A stretch of 64,000 nt of DNA from Terracoccus luteus (lineage in GTDB: Bacteria; Actinomycetota; Actinomycetes; Actinomycetales; Dermatophilaceae). Location of the stretch: positions 3,224,001 to 3,288,000 of the forward strand of contig NZ_RBXT01000001.1 in assembly GCF_003635045.1 (NCBI RefSeq). The letters are read 5' to 3'. The position numbers and the translations under genes are program-made. The notes under the pieces were generated by a model that was not told the origin of the DNA, did no database searches, and worked only from the letters and a program-made list of their open reading frames with translations. This document shows positions 8,669-15,594 of the stretch, piece by piece. Each line of letters starts with the position of its first letter. Position 1 is the first letter of the stretch.

Positions 8669-8750
8669 GTCAACGGTCGGTCAACGGTCGGTCAACGGTC
8701 GGCATCCGACTCGACATGCCGAGGACACGCCGAGGACACGCCGAGACACG
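8669..8750. repeat. Two adjacent 11-bp tandem repeats
   Basis: Three exact copies of GTCAACGGTCG (8669-8701) are followed by three copies of CCGAGGACACG (8719-8750, the last with one base missing). They fill the gap between the divergent VOC gene and the riboswitch promoter region. Confidence 0.75.
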
Positions 8751-8914
8751 CCGACGGCACCGCAAAGGCGGGCTACCCCCGCTGCACGGTCGTCTCACCT
8801 GTCCGCAGGCCCGGATGGTGTGACCTCGACCACGCCACATTGGTGTCCATACCGCTCAACACGCACGACTTCCCACCCCTGACCCGGCCGCTCACCGGCC
8901 CGCCCGTTACCAGG

Positions 8915-8946
8915 ATGTGACTTTTCCGAGATCCGTCGTCTAGTCT
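8915..8946 (+). promoter_or_regulatory. Putative promoter of the riboswitch-hydrolase transcript
   Basis: TAGTCT at 8941-8946 is a fair -10 element, and a T-rich patch (TGACTTTTCC) lies about 17 nt upstream. A start near 8953 would give a leader of about 230 nt that contains the whole riboswitch. Based on position and composition only. Confidence 0.35.
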
Positions 8947-8983
8947 CGCCGAAGCCCGGCTGACAGCTGGGCTCCTCCGGGCG

Positions 8984-9166
8984 GACCGCCGAGTCCTGCC
9001 ACCGCCTTGAGGCCCCGTCAGAACATCAGGCAGGAGCGGGGGAACCACTTCCTCCGGACGCCCTCGGGCGTCCTCGGGGTGAAGCCCTCACCGATCGCGA
9101 ACAGCGGCCGGTCAGGGCCGGGCACGTACCTCTTGCCCGAACCCGACAGCTAACTTCGTAGGCGTT
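8984..9166 (+). ncRNA. Cyclic di-AMP riboswitch (ydaO/yuaA leader)
   Basis: The 3' half contains CCCGAACCCGACAGCTAAC followed by CGTAGGCG, the most conserved part of the ydaO-yuaA class. GGGGGAACCACTTCC and CGGGGTGAAGCC are the other conserved loops. The 5' CGCC at 8988 can pair with GGCG at 9161 as P1, and GTCCTGCC/GGCAGGAGC gives an internal helix. In actinobacteria this RNA senses c-di-AMP and usually switches off cell-wall hydrolase genes. Here it lies immediately before a CHAP hydrolase, exactly as expected. The 5' boundary is approximate. Confidence 0.92.
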
Positions 9167-9181
9167 GCGAGAGGTCTTTCG

Positions 9182-10219
9182 TTGAACAACACCCACGAAC
9201 GCGGTCGTCATCGTGCGCCGGGTCGTCACAACCCCCTGTCCGAGCTCAAGACGATCGCCCGTGAGTCGGCCCAGCCGGCCCTCAAGGGCGCCGTGATCGT
9301 CGCTGCCGCCGGTGGCCTCGTCGCCACCTTCGCCACCCCGGCCGGCGCCGAGGGCCTCAGCGAGGTGCAGGCCGCTCCGGCCGCCGCCCCCGCCGCCCCC
9401 GCCGTCGTCGGCCCCAGGGCCGCCGCGGCCCAGACCGACGTCACGCCGGCCTCCTTCGGCCTCGCCGCCCCGGCCGCCGCGCCGGTCAAGGCGAAGGTCA
9501 TCGAGGACCTCGTCGTCAAGAAGCAGCGCGCCGACGCCGCTGCGGCCGCCGCGAAGGCCGCCGCCGAGCGCAAGGCCGCCGAGCGCGCCGCCGCCCGCAA
9601 GGCCGCCAAGCGCGAAGCGGCCCGTGAGGCGGCCCGTGAGGCCGCTCGCGACGCTGCTCGCGAACAGGCCCGTGAGGACGCCGCCGCTTCCTCACGCACC
9701 TCGACGCGCACCAGCTCGAACGACCAGGCCGACGAGGCCGTGTCCGAGCGCACCACGACCTCGAGCCGCAGCTCGCGCAGCACGACGCGCAGCACGCTGA
9801 CCAACTCGACGTCGGCGACGAAGAGCGAGAGCAACTCGTACACGCCGTCCGCCTCGTCGGGTGGCCGCAGCGCCTACAACTGGGCCACCCGCGGGCAGTG
9901 CACCTGGGGTGCCCTGTCCAAGTGGTACGCCTCCGAGGGCTACTACCCCGGCGGCTGGACCGGCAACGCGCTCGTCTGGGGCTCCGGCGCCGCCCGCGCC
10001 GGCTACACCGTGAGCGGCACGCCGCGCACCCGCTCCATCCTCGTGATGCAGCCGGGCGTCCACGGCTCGTCCTCGTCCGCCGGTCACGTCGCCTGGGTCA
10101 CCGCCGTCAACGGCGACCAGGTCACGATCATCGAGATGAACGCCCTCGCCGGCCCGTACAACTACAACACCCGCACGCTGACCGACCAGGGCGGCATGCA
10201 GTACATCTACGCGCCGTGA
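9182..10219 (+). CDS. Secreted CHAP-domain cell-wall hydrolase under c-di-AMP riboswitch control
   Basis: A 345-residue exported protein starting at TTG 9182. Residues about 34-56 form a signal sequence ending in ATPAGA. Residues about 110-165 are an Ala/Lys/Arg/Glu-rich helix predicted to be a coiled coil, followed by a Ser/Thr-rich linker to about residue 225. The C-terminal CHAP domain has the catalytic Cys in RGQCTWGA (C240) and His in GHVAWVTAVNG (H302), followed by EMN. CHAP enzymes cut peptidoglycan stems or cross-bridges. Placement behind the riboswitch suggests that growth or turgor signals set its level. No catalytic residue is missing. Confidence 0.9.
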   Translation: MNNTHERGRHRAPGRHNPLSELKTIARESAQPALKGAVIVAAAGGLVATFATPAGAEGLSEVQAAPAAAPAAPAVVGPRAAAAQTDVTPASFGLAAPAAAPVKAKVIEDLVVKKQRADAAAAAAKAAAERKAAERAAARKAAKREAAREAAREAARDAAREQAREDAAASSRTSTRTSSNDQADEAVSERTTTSSRSSRSTTRSTLTNSTSATKSESNSYTPSASSGGRSAYNWATRGQCTWGALSKWYASEGYYPGGWTGNALVWGSGAARAGYTVSGTPRTRSILVMQPGVHGSSSSAGHVAWVTAVNGDQVTIIEMNALAGPYNYNTRTLTDQGGMQYIYAP

Positions 10220-10277
10220 GCCGTCACCGTCCGTGGCCTGAGGTCACGGTCGGTCCGCGCGACGTTGCGTGAAGGGG

Positions 10278-10299
10278 GAGGATGCCGACCGGCATCCTC
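10278..10299 (+). terminator. Hairpin after the CHAP hydrolase gene
   Basis: Arms AGGATGCCG and CGGCATCCT are separated by two to four bases, 60 bp past the stop codon. The flanks GGGGG and CCCCC (10275-10304) extend the stem. There is no U tract, as is common in very GC-rich genomes. Confidence 0.5.
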
Positions 10300-10343
10300 C
10301 CCCTTCCGCGTCCCCGGAGGTCGGGCGCACGGACCCCGCCTGC

Positions 10344-10510
10344 CCTCTTCCCAGCCGCGGCGGGCGAGCGAGGGCGCGGATGCCGGTCGGCCCGCTCCTT
10401 TCCCAGCCGCGGCGGGCGCGTGGTACCCGCGTGCACTCTTCCCAGCCGCGGCGGGCGAGCGACGGCCCGGATGCCGGTCCGCCCGCTCCCTTCCATCCGC
10501 GGCGGGCGGC
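10344..10510. repeat. GC-rich palindromic repeat array 1 (four units)
   Basis: The core TTCCCAGCCGCGGCGGGCG occurs at about 10348, 10399 and 10439, with a degenerate fourth copy (TTCCATCCGCGGCGGGCG) at 10491. Units are 38-53 bp apart. The core contains the palindrome GCCGCGGC flanked by CCC(A)/GGG, so each unit can form a short hairpin. The DNA between units is itself partly repeated (GGATGCCGGTC, GCCCGCTCC). It lies between the CHAP hydrolase and the CHRD gene. A 22-bp inverted repeat GAGGATGCCGACCGGCATCCTC at about 10278-10299 just before the array may terminate the hydrolase transcript. Confidence 0.8.
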
Positions 10511-10629
10511 GGGGGGCCAATCCGCCTCGGGCGGCACGCCGAACTCATCTCGGACACCCTGCCCGTCCCCGTCGGGCAGTCGCGCGGTCACCGTCATCGG
10601 AGACGGCGGCCCCACACGAGGAGGACTGC

Positions 10630-11418
10630 ATGCGCACCACCACCCGTATCGCCACCGCCGGCTTCGCCGCCGCGGCCGCCATGACCCTGACCGTCGGGCC
10701 GGCCTTCGCCGCCGACAACGCCTGGGTCAGCGCCAACCTCAAGCCCGTCGTCGAGAACGGCGTCAAGGGCAGCGGCACCGCCATGGTCGAGGTCGACGGC
10801 ACCACCATCACCGTCACCATGGCCGCCATGGGCCTGCTCCCCGACGCCCCCCACGCAGCCCACATCCACTTCGCCGCCGCCGCCCGCCACGAATGCCCCG
10901 CCGTGACCGACGACAAGAGCGGCGACGGCACCATCAACACCACCGAAGGCGGCCCCGCCTACGGCGACATCGTCGTCTCCCTCACCAAGACCGGAGACAC
11001 CAGCCCCGCCAGCGGCCTCGCGGTCGACCGGTTCGACACCGCCCCCGGCGGCAAGATCAGCTACGAACGCGGCAGCATCAAGGTCTCCCAGGGCGTCGCC
11101 GACGCCATCACCAAGGGCCAGTCCGTCGTCGTCATCCACGGCGTGGACCACAACCACGACGGCAAGTACGACGGCGACACCAAGAGCGACCTCGACCCCA
11201 GCCTGCCCACCGAGGCCACCGACCCCGCCCTCTGCGGAGCCCTGCGCGTCGCCCCCGCCGGCGGCATGCACACCGGCGGCGGCCAGATCACCGGCCAGAC
11301 CGACCAGGACGGCGCCAACACCGGCATGCTCGCCCTCGGCGGCGGCCTGCTCCTGGCCGCAGCCGGCACCGGAGCCTTCGCCGCCAAGCGCCGCAACGCG
11401 ATCCGCGTCGGCGCCTGA
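10630..11418 (+). CDS. Secreted CHRD-domain surface protein with a noncanonical C-terminal anchor signal
   Basis: A 262-residue protein with a signal peptide (residues 1-28, cut near AFA-AD). The body is a CHRD-like domain: AMVEVDGTTITVTMAAMGLLPDAPHAAHIHF and VDHNHDGKYDGD, with a His/Asp-rich strand that could bind metal. The C-terminus reads GANTG, a hydrophobic stretch (MLALGGGLLLAAAGTGAFAA) and KRR, the layout of a sortase substrate but without LPXTG. The next gene in the same direction is a class F sortase, so this is its probable substrate. The ATG has GAGGAGG upstream. Confidence 0.8.
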   Translation: MRTTTRIATAGFAAAAAMTLTVGPAFAADNAWVSANLKPVVENGVKGSGTAMVEVDGTTITVTMAAMGLLPDAPHAAHIHFAAAARHECPAVTDDKSGDGTINTTEGGPAYGDIVVSLTKTGDTSPASGLAVDRFDTAPGGKISYERGSIKVSQGVADAITKGQSVVVIHGVDHNHDGKYDGDTKSDLDPSLPTEATDPALCGALRVAPAGGMHTGGGQITGQTDQDGANTGMLALGGGLLLAAAGTGAFAAKRRNAIRVGA

Positions 11419-11434
11419 GCGCCCAGCTCGACCT

Positions 11435-11539
11435 GCACCACAGCAGTTCGCACCACCAGAACACGCACCACCAGAACACGCACCACCGCAACCGGCACCA
11501 CCAGAATGAGCACCACCGCAGTTCGCACCAAAGCACCAC
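11435..11539. repeat. 15-bp tandem repeat between CHRD and sortase genes
   Basis: Seven consecutive 15-bp units of the form GCACCACCAGAACAC begin at 11435, 11450, 11465, 11480, 11495, 11510 and 11525. The two central units are identical and the outer ones diverge. One frame would encode HHQNT-type repeats, but I find no start codon for it and regard it as noncoding. Confidence 0.85.
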
Positions 11540-11587
11540 GCACCACGCACCACCTGAACCCGTAGCCGCGACCCGAGGGAGGACGAC

Positions 11588-12430
11588 ATGACACCGGACA
11601 GCTCACCAACGTCGACGTCCTCCCCCGGGTCGCGCGGCGGGCGTCACGCGACGCCACGGGGACGAGGCGTTCTCGCCCTCGCGGCGCTCGCCGCAGTGCT
11701 GCTCGTGGCCGGGATCGTCATCGGCGCCCTCGCCCTCCGTGGCGGTGACCCCGCCGGGGCGGCCTCAGCCGAAGGTCCGCCGCAGCCGGCCGCCGTCTCC
11801 ACCAGCACGTCCTCAGGCTCGCCGTCGACCGCGGCCACACCGGCCACACCGGCCACACCGGCCACACCGTCGAACCCGCCCACCTCGACGGGTGGCGCGA
11901 CCACGAGGCCCGGCGCGACAGCATCCGGCACGGCCGGCGATGCGGGTCCTGACGTCGGTGGGTTCCTCGCCGCGTCGCAGCCCACGAAGCTTCAGATCAC
12001 GAGCATCGGGCTCTCGTCGTCGACCTTCGTGCCGCTCACCGTGCAGTCCGACGGCGTCATCTCGGTGCCCGGCACCGCGGACGAGGTCGGCCTCTACGCC
12101 GGCGGCCCGACCCCCGGACAGCTCGGCCCGTCGGTGCTCGCCGCCCACGTCGACACCCCCGACGGCCGTAAGGGCATCTTCTGGAAGCTCGGCGCCGTCA
12201 AGGCGGGCGACGCGGTCAAGGTCACCCGCGCCGACGGCACGACGCTGACCTTCACCGTCGACCGGGTGCAGGCGTTCAAGAAGACGGAGTTCCCGACCGA
12301 CGAGGTCTACAAGGGTGACTTCACGCAGTCGCAGATCCGCCTCGTGACGTGCGGTGGGCCGACCGACAGTCGCAACGAGTACCGCGACAACGTCGTCGTC
12401 TTCGGCCACCTCACCTCCGTCGCGGGCTGA
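11588..12430 (+). CDS. Class F sortase
   Basis: A 280-residue membrane-anchored transpeptidase. Residues about 28-50 are the N-terminal transmembrane anchor, followed by an Ala/Thr/Pro linker that includes a tandem ATP repeat (residues about 78-93). The catalytic domain begins near residue 130 with the strand LQITSIGL. Catalytic His187 is in LAAHVDTPDG, Cys255 in RLVTCGG and Arg266 in YRDNVVVFG. The TCGG active site and short sequence suit the actinobacterial class F group. Sortases join surface proteins to the cell wall; the preceding CHRD protein is the obvious local substrate. Confidence 0.87.
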   Translation: MTPDSSPTSTSSPGSRGGRHATPRGRGVLALAALAAVLLVAGIVIGALALRGGDPAGAASAEGPPQPAAVSTSTSSGSPSTAATPATPATPATPSNPPTSTGGATTRPGATASGTAGDAGPDVGGFLAASQPTKLQITSIGLSSSTFVPLTVQSDGVISVPGTADEVGLYAGGPTPGQLGPSVLAAHVDTPDGRKGIFWKLGAVKAGDAVKVTRADGTTLTFTVDRVQAFKKTEFPTDEVYKGDFTQSQIRLVTCGGPTDSRNEYRDNVVVFGHLTSVAG

Positions 12431-12433
12431 CCG

Positions 12434-12497
12434 ACACACCGAGCACTGCGCAGGTCGTCGCGTTGCAACGCGGGGAGCTGCACATTGCTCGGTGTGT
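12434..12497. terminator. 64-bp imperfect palindrome between convergent genes
   Basis: The outer 12 bp are perfect (ACACACCGAGCA / TGCTCGGTGTGT), the centre is a perfect 14-bp palindrome CGCGTTGCAACGCG at 12459-12472, and 27 of 32 positions pair overall around centre 12465.5. It lies between the stop of the sortase gene and the convergent acetyltransferase, so a bidirectional terminator is the simplest reading. Confidence 0.6.
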
Positions 12498-12519
12498 TCG
12501 CCGGTGTCCGCGCCCGGGG

Positions 12520-13077
12520 TCAGGCGGGAGTCGGCCCACCGGCAGGGCCGATGTCGCGCTGCACCCACGTGACGTCGCGCCACGCCCCGTGCTTCCACCC
12601 GACCCGCCGGAACGTACCGACCGGCTCGAAACCCAGCGCCGCGTGCAGCCGGGCACTCGGCTCGTTCGGCTGCGTCATCCCGGCGGCCACGACACGGATG
12701 CCGCGGGCGACCAGCCGCTCGAACAGCGCGTCGTAGAGCTGCCGCCCTCCGCCGAGCCCCCGTGCCGAGGGCGCGAGGTACACCGAAACCTCGCTCGCGA
12801 ACCGGTACGCCTCCCGCGCCTTGAACGGCCCGCCATAGGCGTAGCCGAGCACCTCGCCGTCGCGCTCGAGCACGACCCAGGCGTGTCGCTCCTGGGCGGC
12901 CACGATCCGGCGGGCCATCTCCGTCGCGTTCGGCGGCTCGAGCTCGAAGCTCACCGTCGTGCCGGTCACGAAGGGGGCGTAGATGCCCGCGCACGCACCG
13001 GCATCCGCCTCGGTCGCGTCACGGGTCGTCACGCGAGGGTGGGGACGGGGCTGGGAGTGAGGGCCGGACGTCGTCAC
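12520..13077 (-). CDS. GNAT acetyltransferase, phosphinothricin/methionine-sulfoximine N-acetyltransferase type
   Basis: A 185-residue enzyme with the PAT/MddA pattern: ATEADAGACAGIYAPFVTGTTVSFELEPP, then EVSVYLAPSARGLGGGRQLYDALFERL (acetyl-CoA loop) and AGMTQPNEPSARLHAALGFEPVGTFRRVGWKHGAWRDVTW. These acetylate free amino groups of phosphinothricin, methionine sulfoximine or related amino acids, giving herbicide or antimetabolite resistance. The natural substrate here is not certain. It begins at GTG 13077 and is followed by the next minus-strand gene's promoter side. Soluble, monocistronic. Confidence 0.85.
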   Translation of the reverse strand: MTTSGPHSQPRPHPRVTTRDATEADAGACAGIYAPFVTGTTVSFELEPPNATEMARRIVAAQERHAWVVLERDGEVLGYAYGGPFKAREAYRFASEVSVYLAPSARGLGGGRQLYDALFERLVARGIRVVAAGMTQPNEPSARLHAALGFEPVGTFRRVGWKHGAWRDVTWVQRDIGPAGGPTPA

Positions 13078-13111
13078 CAGACCATCCGACCACTCCGTGC
13101 GCGACGCCCGC

Positions 13112-15328
13112 TCACGGCCCCAGCGTCACCCTGAGGATCCTCTCGTCGCTGTTGTCGGCCGTGCTGTCCTTGTCGCCGAGGTTGGTCGTCGTCAGCCACA
13201 GCCCGCCCGGCGCCGGCTCGACGGTACGCAGGCGGCCGTAGGTGCCGGCGAAGTACGTCTGCACCGACGTGAGGCTGTCGCCGCTGATGACCGCGCGGTA
13301 CATGCGGGCGCCGCGGGCGCAGGCCACGTAGAGGGCTTCGCGCACGACGGCGATGCCCGAGCAGGAGCCCTCCGACGTCGGGTAGGTGCGCTTGGGCGCG
13401 ATGTACCCGGTCGTGCCGCACGTGCCGACGGTGCCCTCGCACGCGGGCCAGCCGTAGTTGCCGCCCCTGACGATGAGGTTTGTCTCGTCCATGACCGAGT
13501 TGCCGAACTCCTGCTCCCACAGCCGGCCCTGGGAGTCGAAGGCGAGGCCCTGCGGGTTGCGGTGGCCGTAGCTCCAGACGTAGCTGCCGAACGGGTTGTC
13601 GCTCGGCACGCTCCCGTCGGGGTTGAGCCGCAGCACCTTGCCGTTGAGGCCGGCGACGTTCTGCGCGCTGTCGGGGTTCTGCGCGTCGCCCGTGCTCGCG
13701 TAGAGCTTGCCGTCGGGTCCGAAGCGCAGCCGCCCGCCGTCGTGGTACTTGTTGCGCAGGATGCCGCTGACGAGCACCTGGCCGGTCGCCGTGTCGAGGC
13801 GCAGGCCGGTGCCGGTCCCGGTGAGGCGGTAGCGCACGATGCGGTTGTCGGTCGGCGAGGTGTGCATGACGTAGAGCCATGGGTCGGACCCGAACGTCGG
13901 CGCGACGGCGAGCCCCATGAGGCCGCCCTCGCCGTCGGTGCCCGAGACGTTCGGCACCGTGCCGACGGTCGTCTTGCCGCCGGTCGCGGGGTCGAGCCTC
14001 ACGAGGGTGCGGGCGTCGCGGCGGCCGTAGAGCACGCTGCCGTCGGGCAGCGTCACCAGCCCCCACGGGATGTCCGTGTCGGTCGCCACCTGGGCCACGC
14101 CGCAGACCGCGCTCGCGCACGCGGCGCCCGTCGTCACGCCGACGGACGCGCTGCGTGCCGAGACGTTGCCAGTCGCGTCGGCCGCCGTCACCGAGTAGGC
14201 GTAGGTCGTGCTCGGCGCCAGCCCGGAGTCGACGAACGTCGTCACCGGCGGGGTGGCGCCCGACCCGGTCACCGTGCCGACCCTGCTGCCGCCGCGGTAG
14301 ACGTCGTAGGTGCGCACGCCGACGTCGTCGCTCGAGGCGGTCCACGTCAGGGTGACGGTCGTGCCGGATGCCGTACCGCGCAGCCCCGTCGGCACGCTCG
14401 GTGCCGTCGTGTCGACCTGGCACTGCGGCGGGGCGATCGTCACCGTCGCGCTGGCCTGCGACACGTTGCCCGCCGCGTCACGGGCGTTGACGTAGAGGCC
14501 CCACGTCGCGCCCGGCACGACGGTCAGCGACGTCGAGAGGGTGGAGCCGCCCACGGAGGTCATGAGCTGACCGTCGTGGTAGACGTCGTAGGCGGTCACG
14601 CCCACGGTGTCAGTGGCGGCGTTCCACGCGAAAGTGACCGTGCGACAGGTCAGTCCGCCGACCCGAGGGCTCGTCGGCGCACTCGGCGGCTGCGTGTCGG
14701 CCGACAGGGTCGTGCGCCACGCCTGGTTGCCCTGGTTGTTGCACGACCACGTCTCGACGAAGGCGCCGGATGCCGTGGACGCCCCGGTCACGTCGAGGCA
14801 CAGCCCCGACTGCCGCCCCACGACGACGGTCGCCCCGGTGGCGGCTCCGGTGGTGCCGGTGCGAAGGTCGAACTTCTGGTTGGCACCGCCGCTGCAGGTG
14901 GAGCTCTGCACGACCGCGCCGCGGGTGGTGCTCGATCCGGCCACGTCGAGGCACCGGGTGCCGCCGAGGGTGCGCAGCTCGCCGGCGGCGGTGGCGGTGA
15001 AGGCCTGGTTGGAGTGGCCCGAGCAGGGCCAGATGATGATGCGCGCACCCGGCGAGGTCGAGGCCCCCGAGACGTCGAGGCACTTGCCCGACGCCACTCC
15101 GACGACCGGCACGTTCGCCGTGGCTGCGGTCGGTGCGGCAGGTGCAGCCGCCGGGGCAGCGGTGGCGACGGCGGCCGCGACGGCGGTCGGCACCGCCGTG
15201 ACGACGAGGGCCACCGAGGCTACCGAGGCTACCGAGGCGACCGCGGCGGTCAGAGCCGTCAGCGCGCGCCGCAGGTGTCGGCGTCGACGGGTCGTCGGCG
15301 GGAGTGGTGAGCGGACCGGGTGGGGCAC
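13112..15328 (-). CDS. Secreted multidomain protein: ricin-type lectin, two FN3 domains, PQQ-type sugar dehydrogenase propeller
   Basis: A 738-residue exported protein. A long twin-arginine-free signal (residues about 15-60, RRRRHLRRALTALTAAV) includes Ala/Val/Ser repeats from a 9-bp tandem DNA repeat. Residues about 72-205 form a ricin B lectin (NQAF, NQKFD and NQAWR are the QxW repeats). Two fibronectin type III domains follow (about 210-395). The C-terminal 330 residues are a GSDH/sorbosone-dehydrogenase propeller with KYHDGGRLRFGPDGKLYASTGD and WSYGHRNPQGLAFD. Such proteins oxidise sugars outside the cell, usually with PQQ. The lectin could hold it on polysaccharide. Confidence 0.88.
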   Translation of the reverse strand: MPHPVRSPLPPTTRRRRHLRRALTALTAAVASVASVASVALVVTAVPTAVAAAVATAAPAAAPAAPTAATANVPVVGVASGKCLDVSGASTSPGARIIIWPCSGHSNQAFTATAAGELRTLGGTRCLDVAGSSTTRGAVVQSSTCSGGANQKFDLRTGTTGAATGATVVVGRQSGLCLDVTGASTASGAFVETWSCNNQGNQAWRTTLSADTQPPSAPTSPRVGGLTCRTVTFAWNAATDTVGVTAYDVYHDGQLMTSVGGSTLSTSLTVVPGATWGLYVNARDAAGNVSQASATVTIAPPQCQVDTTAPSVPTGLRGTASGTTVTLTWTASSDDVGVRTYDVYRGGSRVGTVTGSGATPPVTTFVDSGLAPSTTYAYSVTAADATGNVSARSASVGVTTGAACASAVCGVAQVATDTDIPWGLVTLPDGSVLYGRRDARTLVRLDPATGGKTTVGTVPNVSGTDGEGGLMGLAVAPTFGSDPWLYVMHTSPTDNRIVRYRLTGTGTGLRLDTATGQVLVSGILRNKYHDGGRLRFGPDGKLYASTGDAQNPDSAQNVAGLNGKVLRLNPDGSVPSDNPFGSYVWSYGHRNPQGLAFDSQGRLWEQEFGNSVMDETNLIVRGGNYGWPACEGTVGTCGTTGYIAPKRTYPTSEGSCSGIAVVREALYVACARGARMYRAVISGDSLTSVQTYFAGTYGRLRTVEPAPGGLWLTTTNLGDKDSTADNSDERILRVTLGP

Positions 15329-15451
15329 GACAGCCTCCGGAGGTCGGGCCGGGAGGTCGACGTCGACGGCCCCCGGCGCGGGGCCCGGGTCGACGCTGCT
15401 CGCGATCCGGTGGGCTCACCAAAGCGCCTCGCCCACCGGCTCGTCAACACC

Positions 15452-15584
15452 CTGCACTCTTCCCAGCCGCGGCGGGGTACCTGCGGCGGCGACCCGGGAT
15501 CCGCTGCACTTTTCCCAGCCACGGCGGGCGAAGCGAGGCCGACACCCGGCATCCGCTGCACTCTTCCCAGCCGCGGCGGGCGAA
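15452..15584. repeat. GC-rich palindromic repeat array 2 (three units)
   Basis: Three copies of CTGCACTCTTCCCAGCCGCG (and variants) plus GCGGG start at 15452, 15504 and 15557, spaced 52 and 53 bp. The middle copy carries CTTTT and CCACGG changes. This is the same family as the array at 10344-10510. It fills the gap between the start region of the lectin gene and the stop of gnd. Each unit can fold through GCCGCGGC. Confidence 0.8.
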
Positions 15585-15594
15585 GGGCGTCCGG

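Noticed and set aside
11420-11591. A His-rich coding frame over the 15-bp repeat array
   Set aside because: The frame is only a continuation of a long out-of-frame read across the CHRD gene; there is no ATG/GTG with a ribosome site before it.
13097-15310. Long open frame antisense to the lectin-dehydrogenase
   Set aside because: It is Arg/Gly/Val-rich with no domain, while the opposite strand encodes a complete multidomain protein; a typical high-GC shadow.
10344-15584. CRISPR array candidates
   Set aside because: Repeats are short and GC palindromic, the inter-repeat DNA is itself similar, spacing is irregular and no cas gene is in the window.
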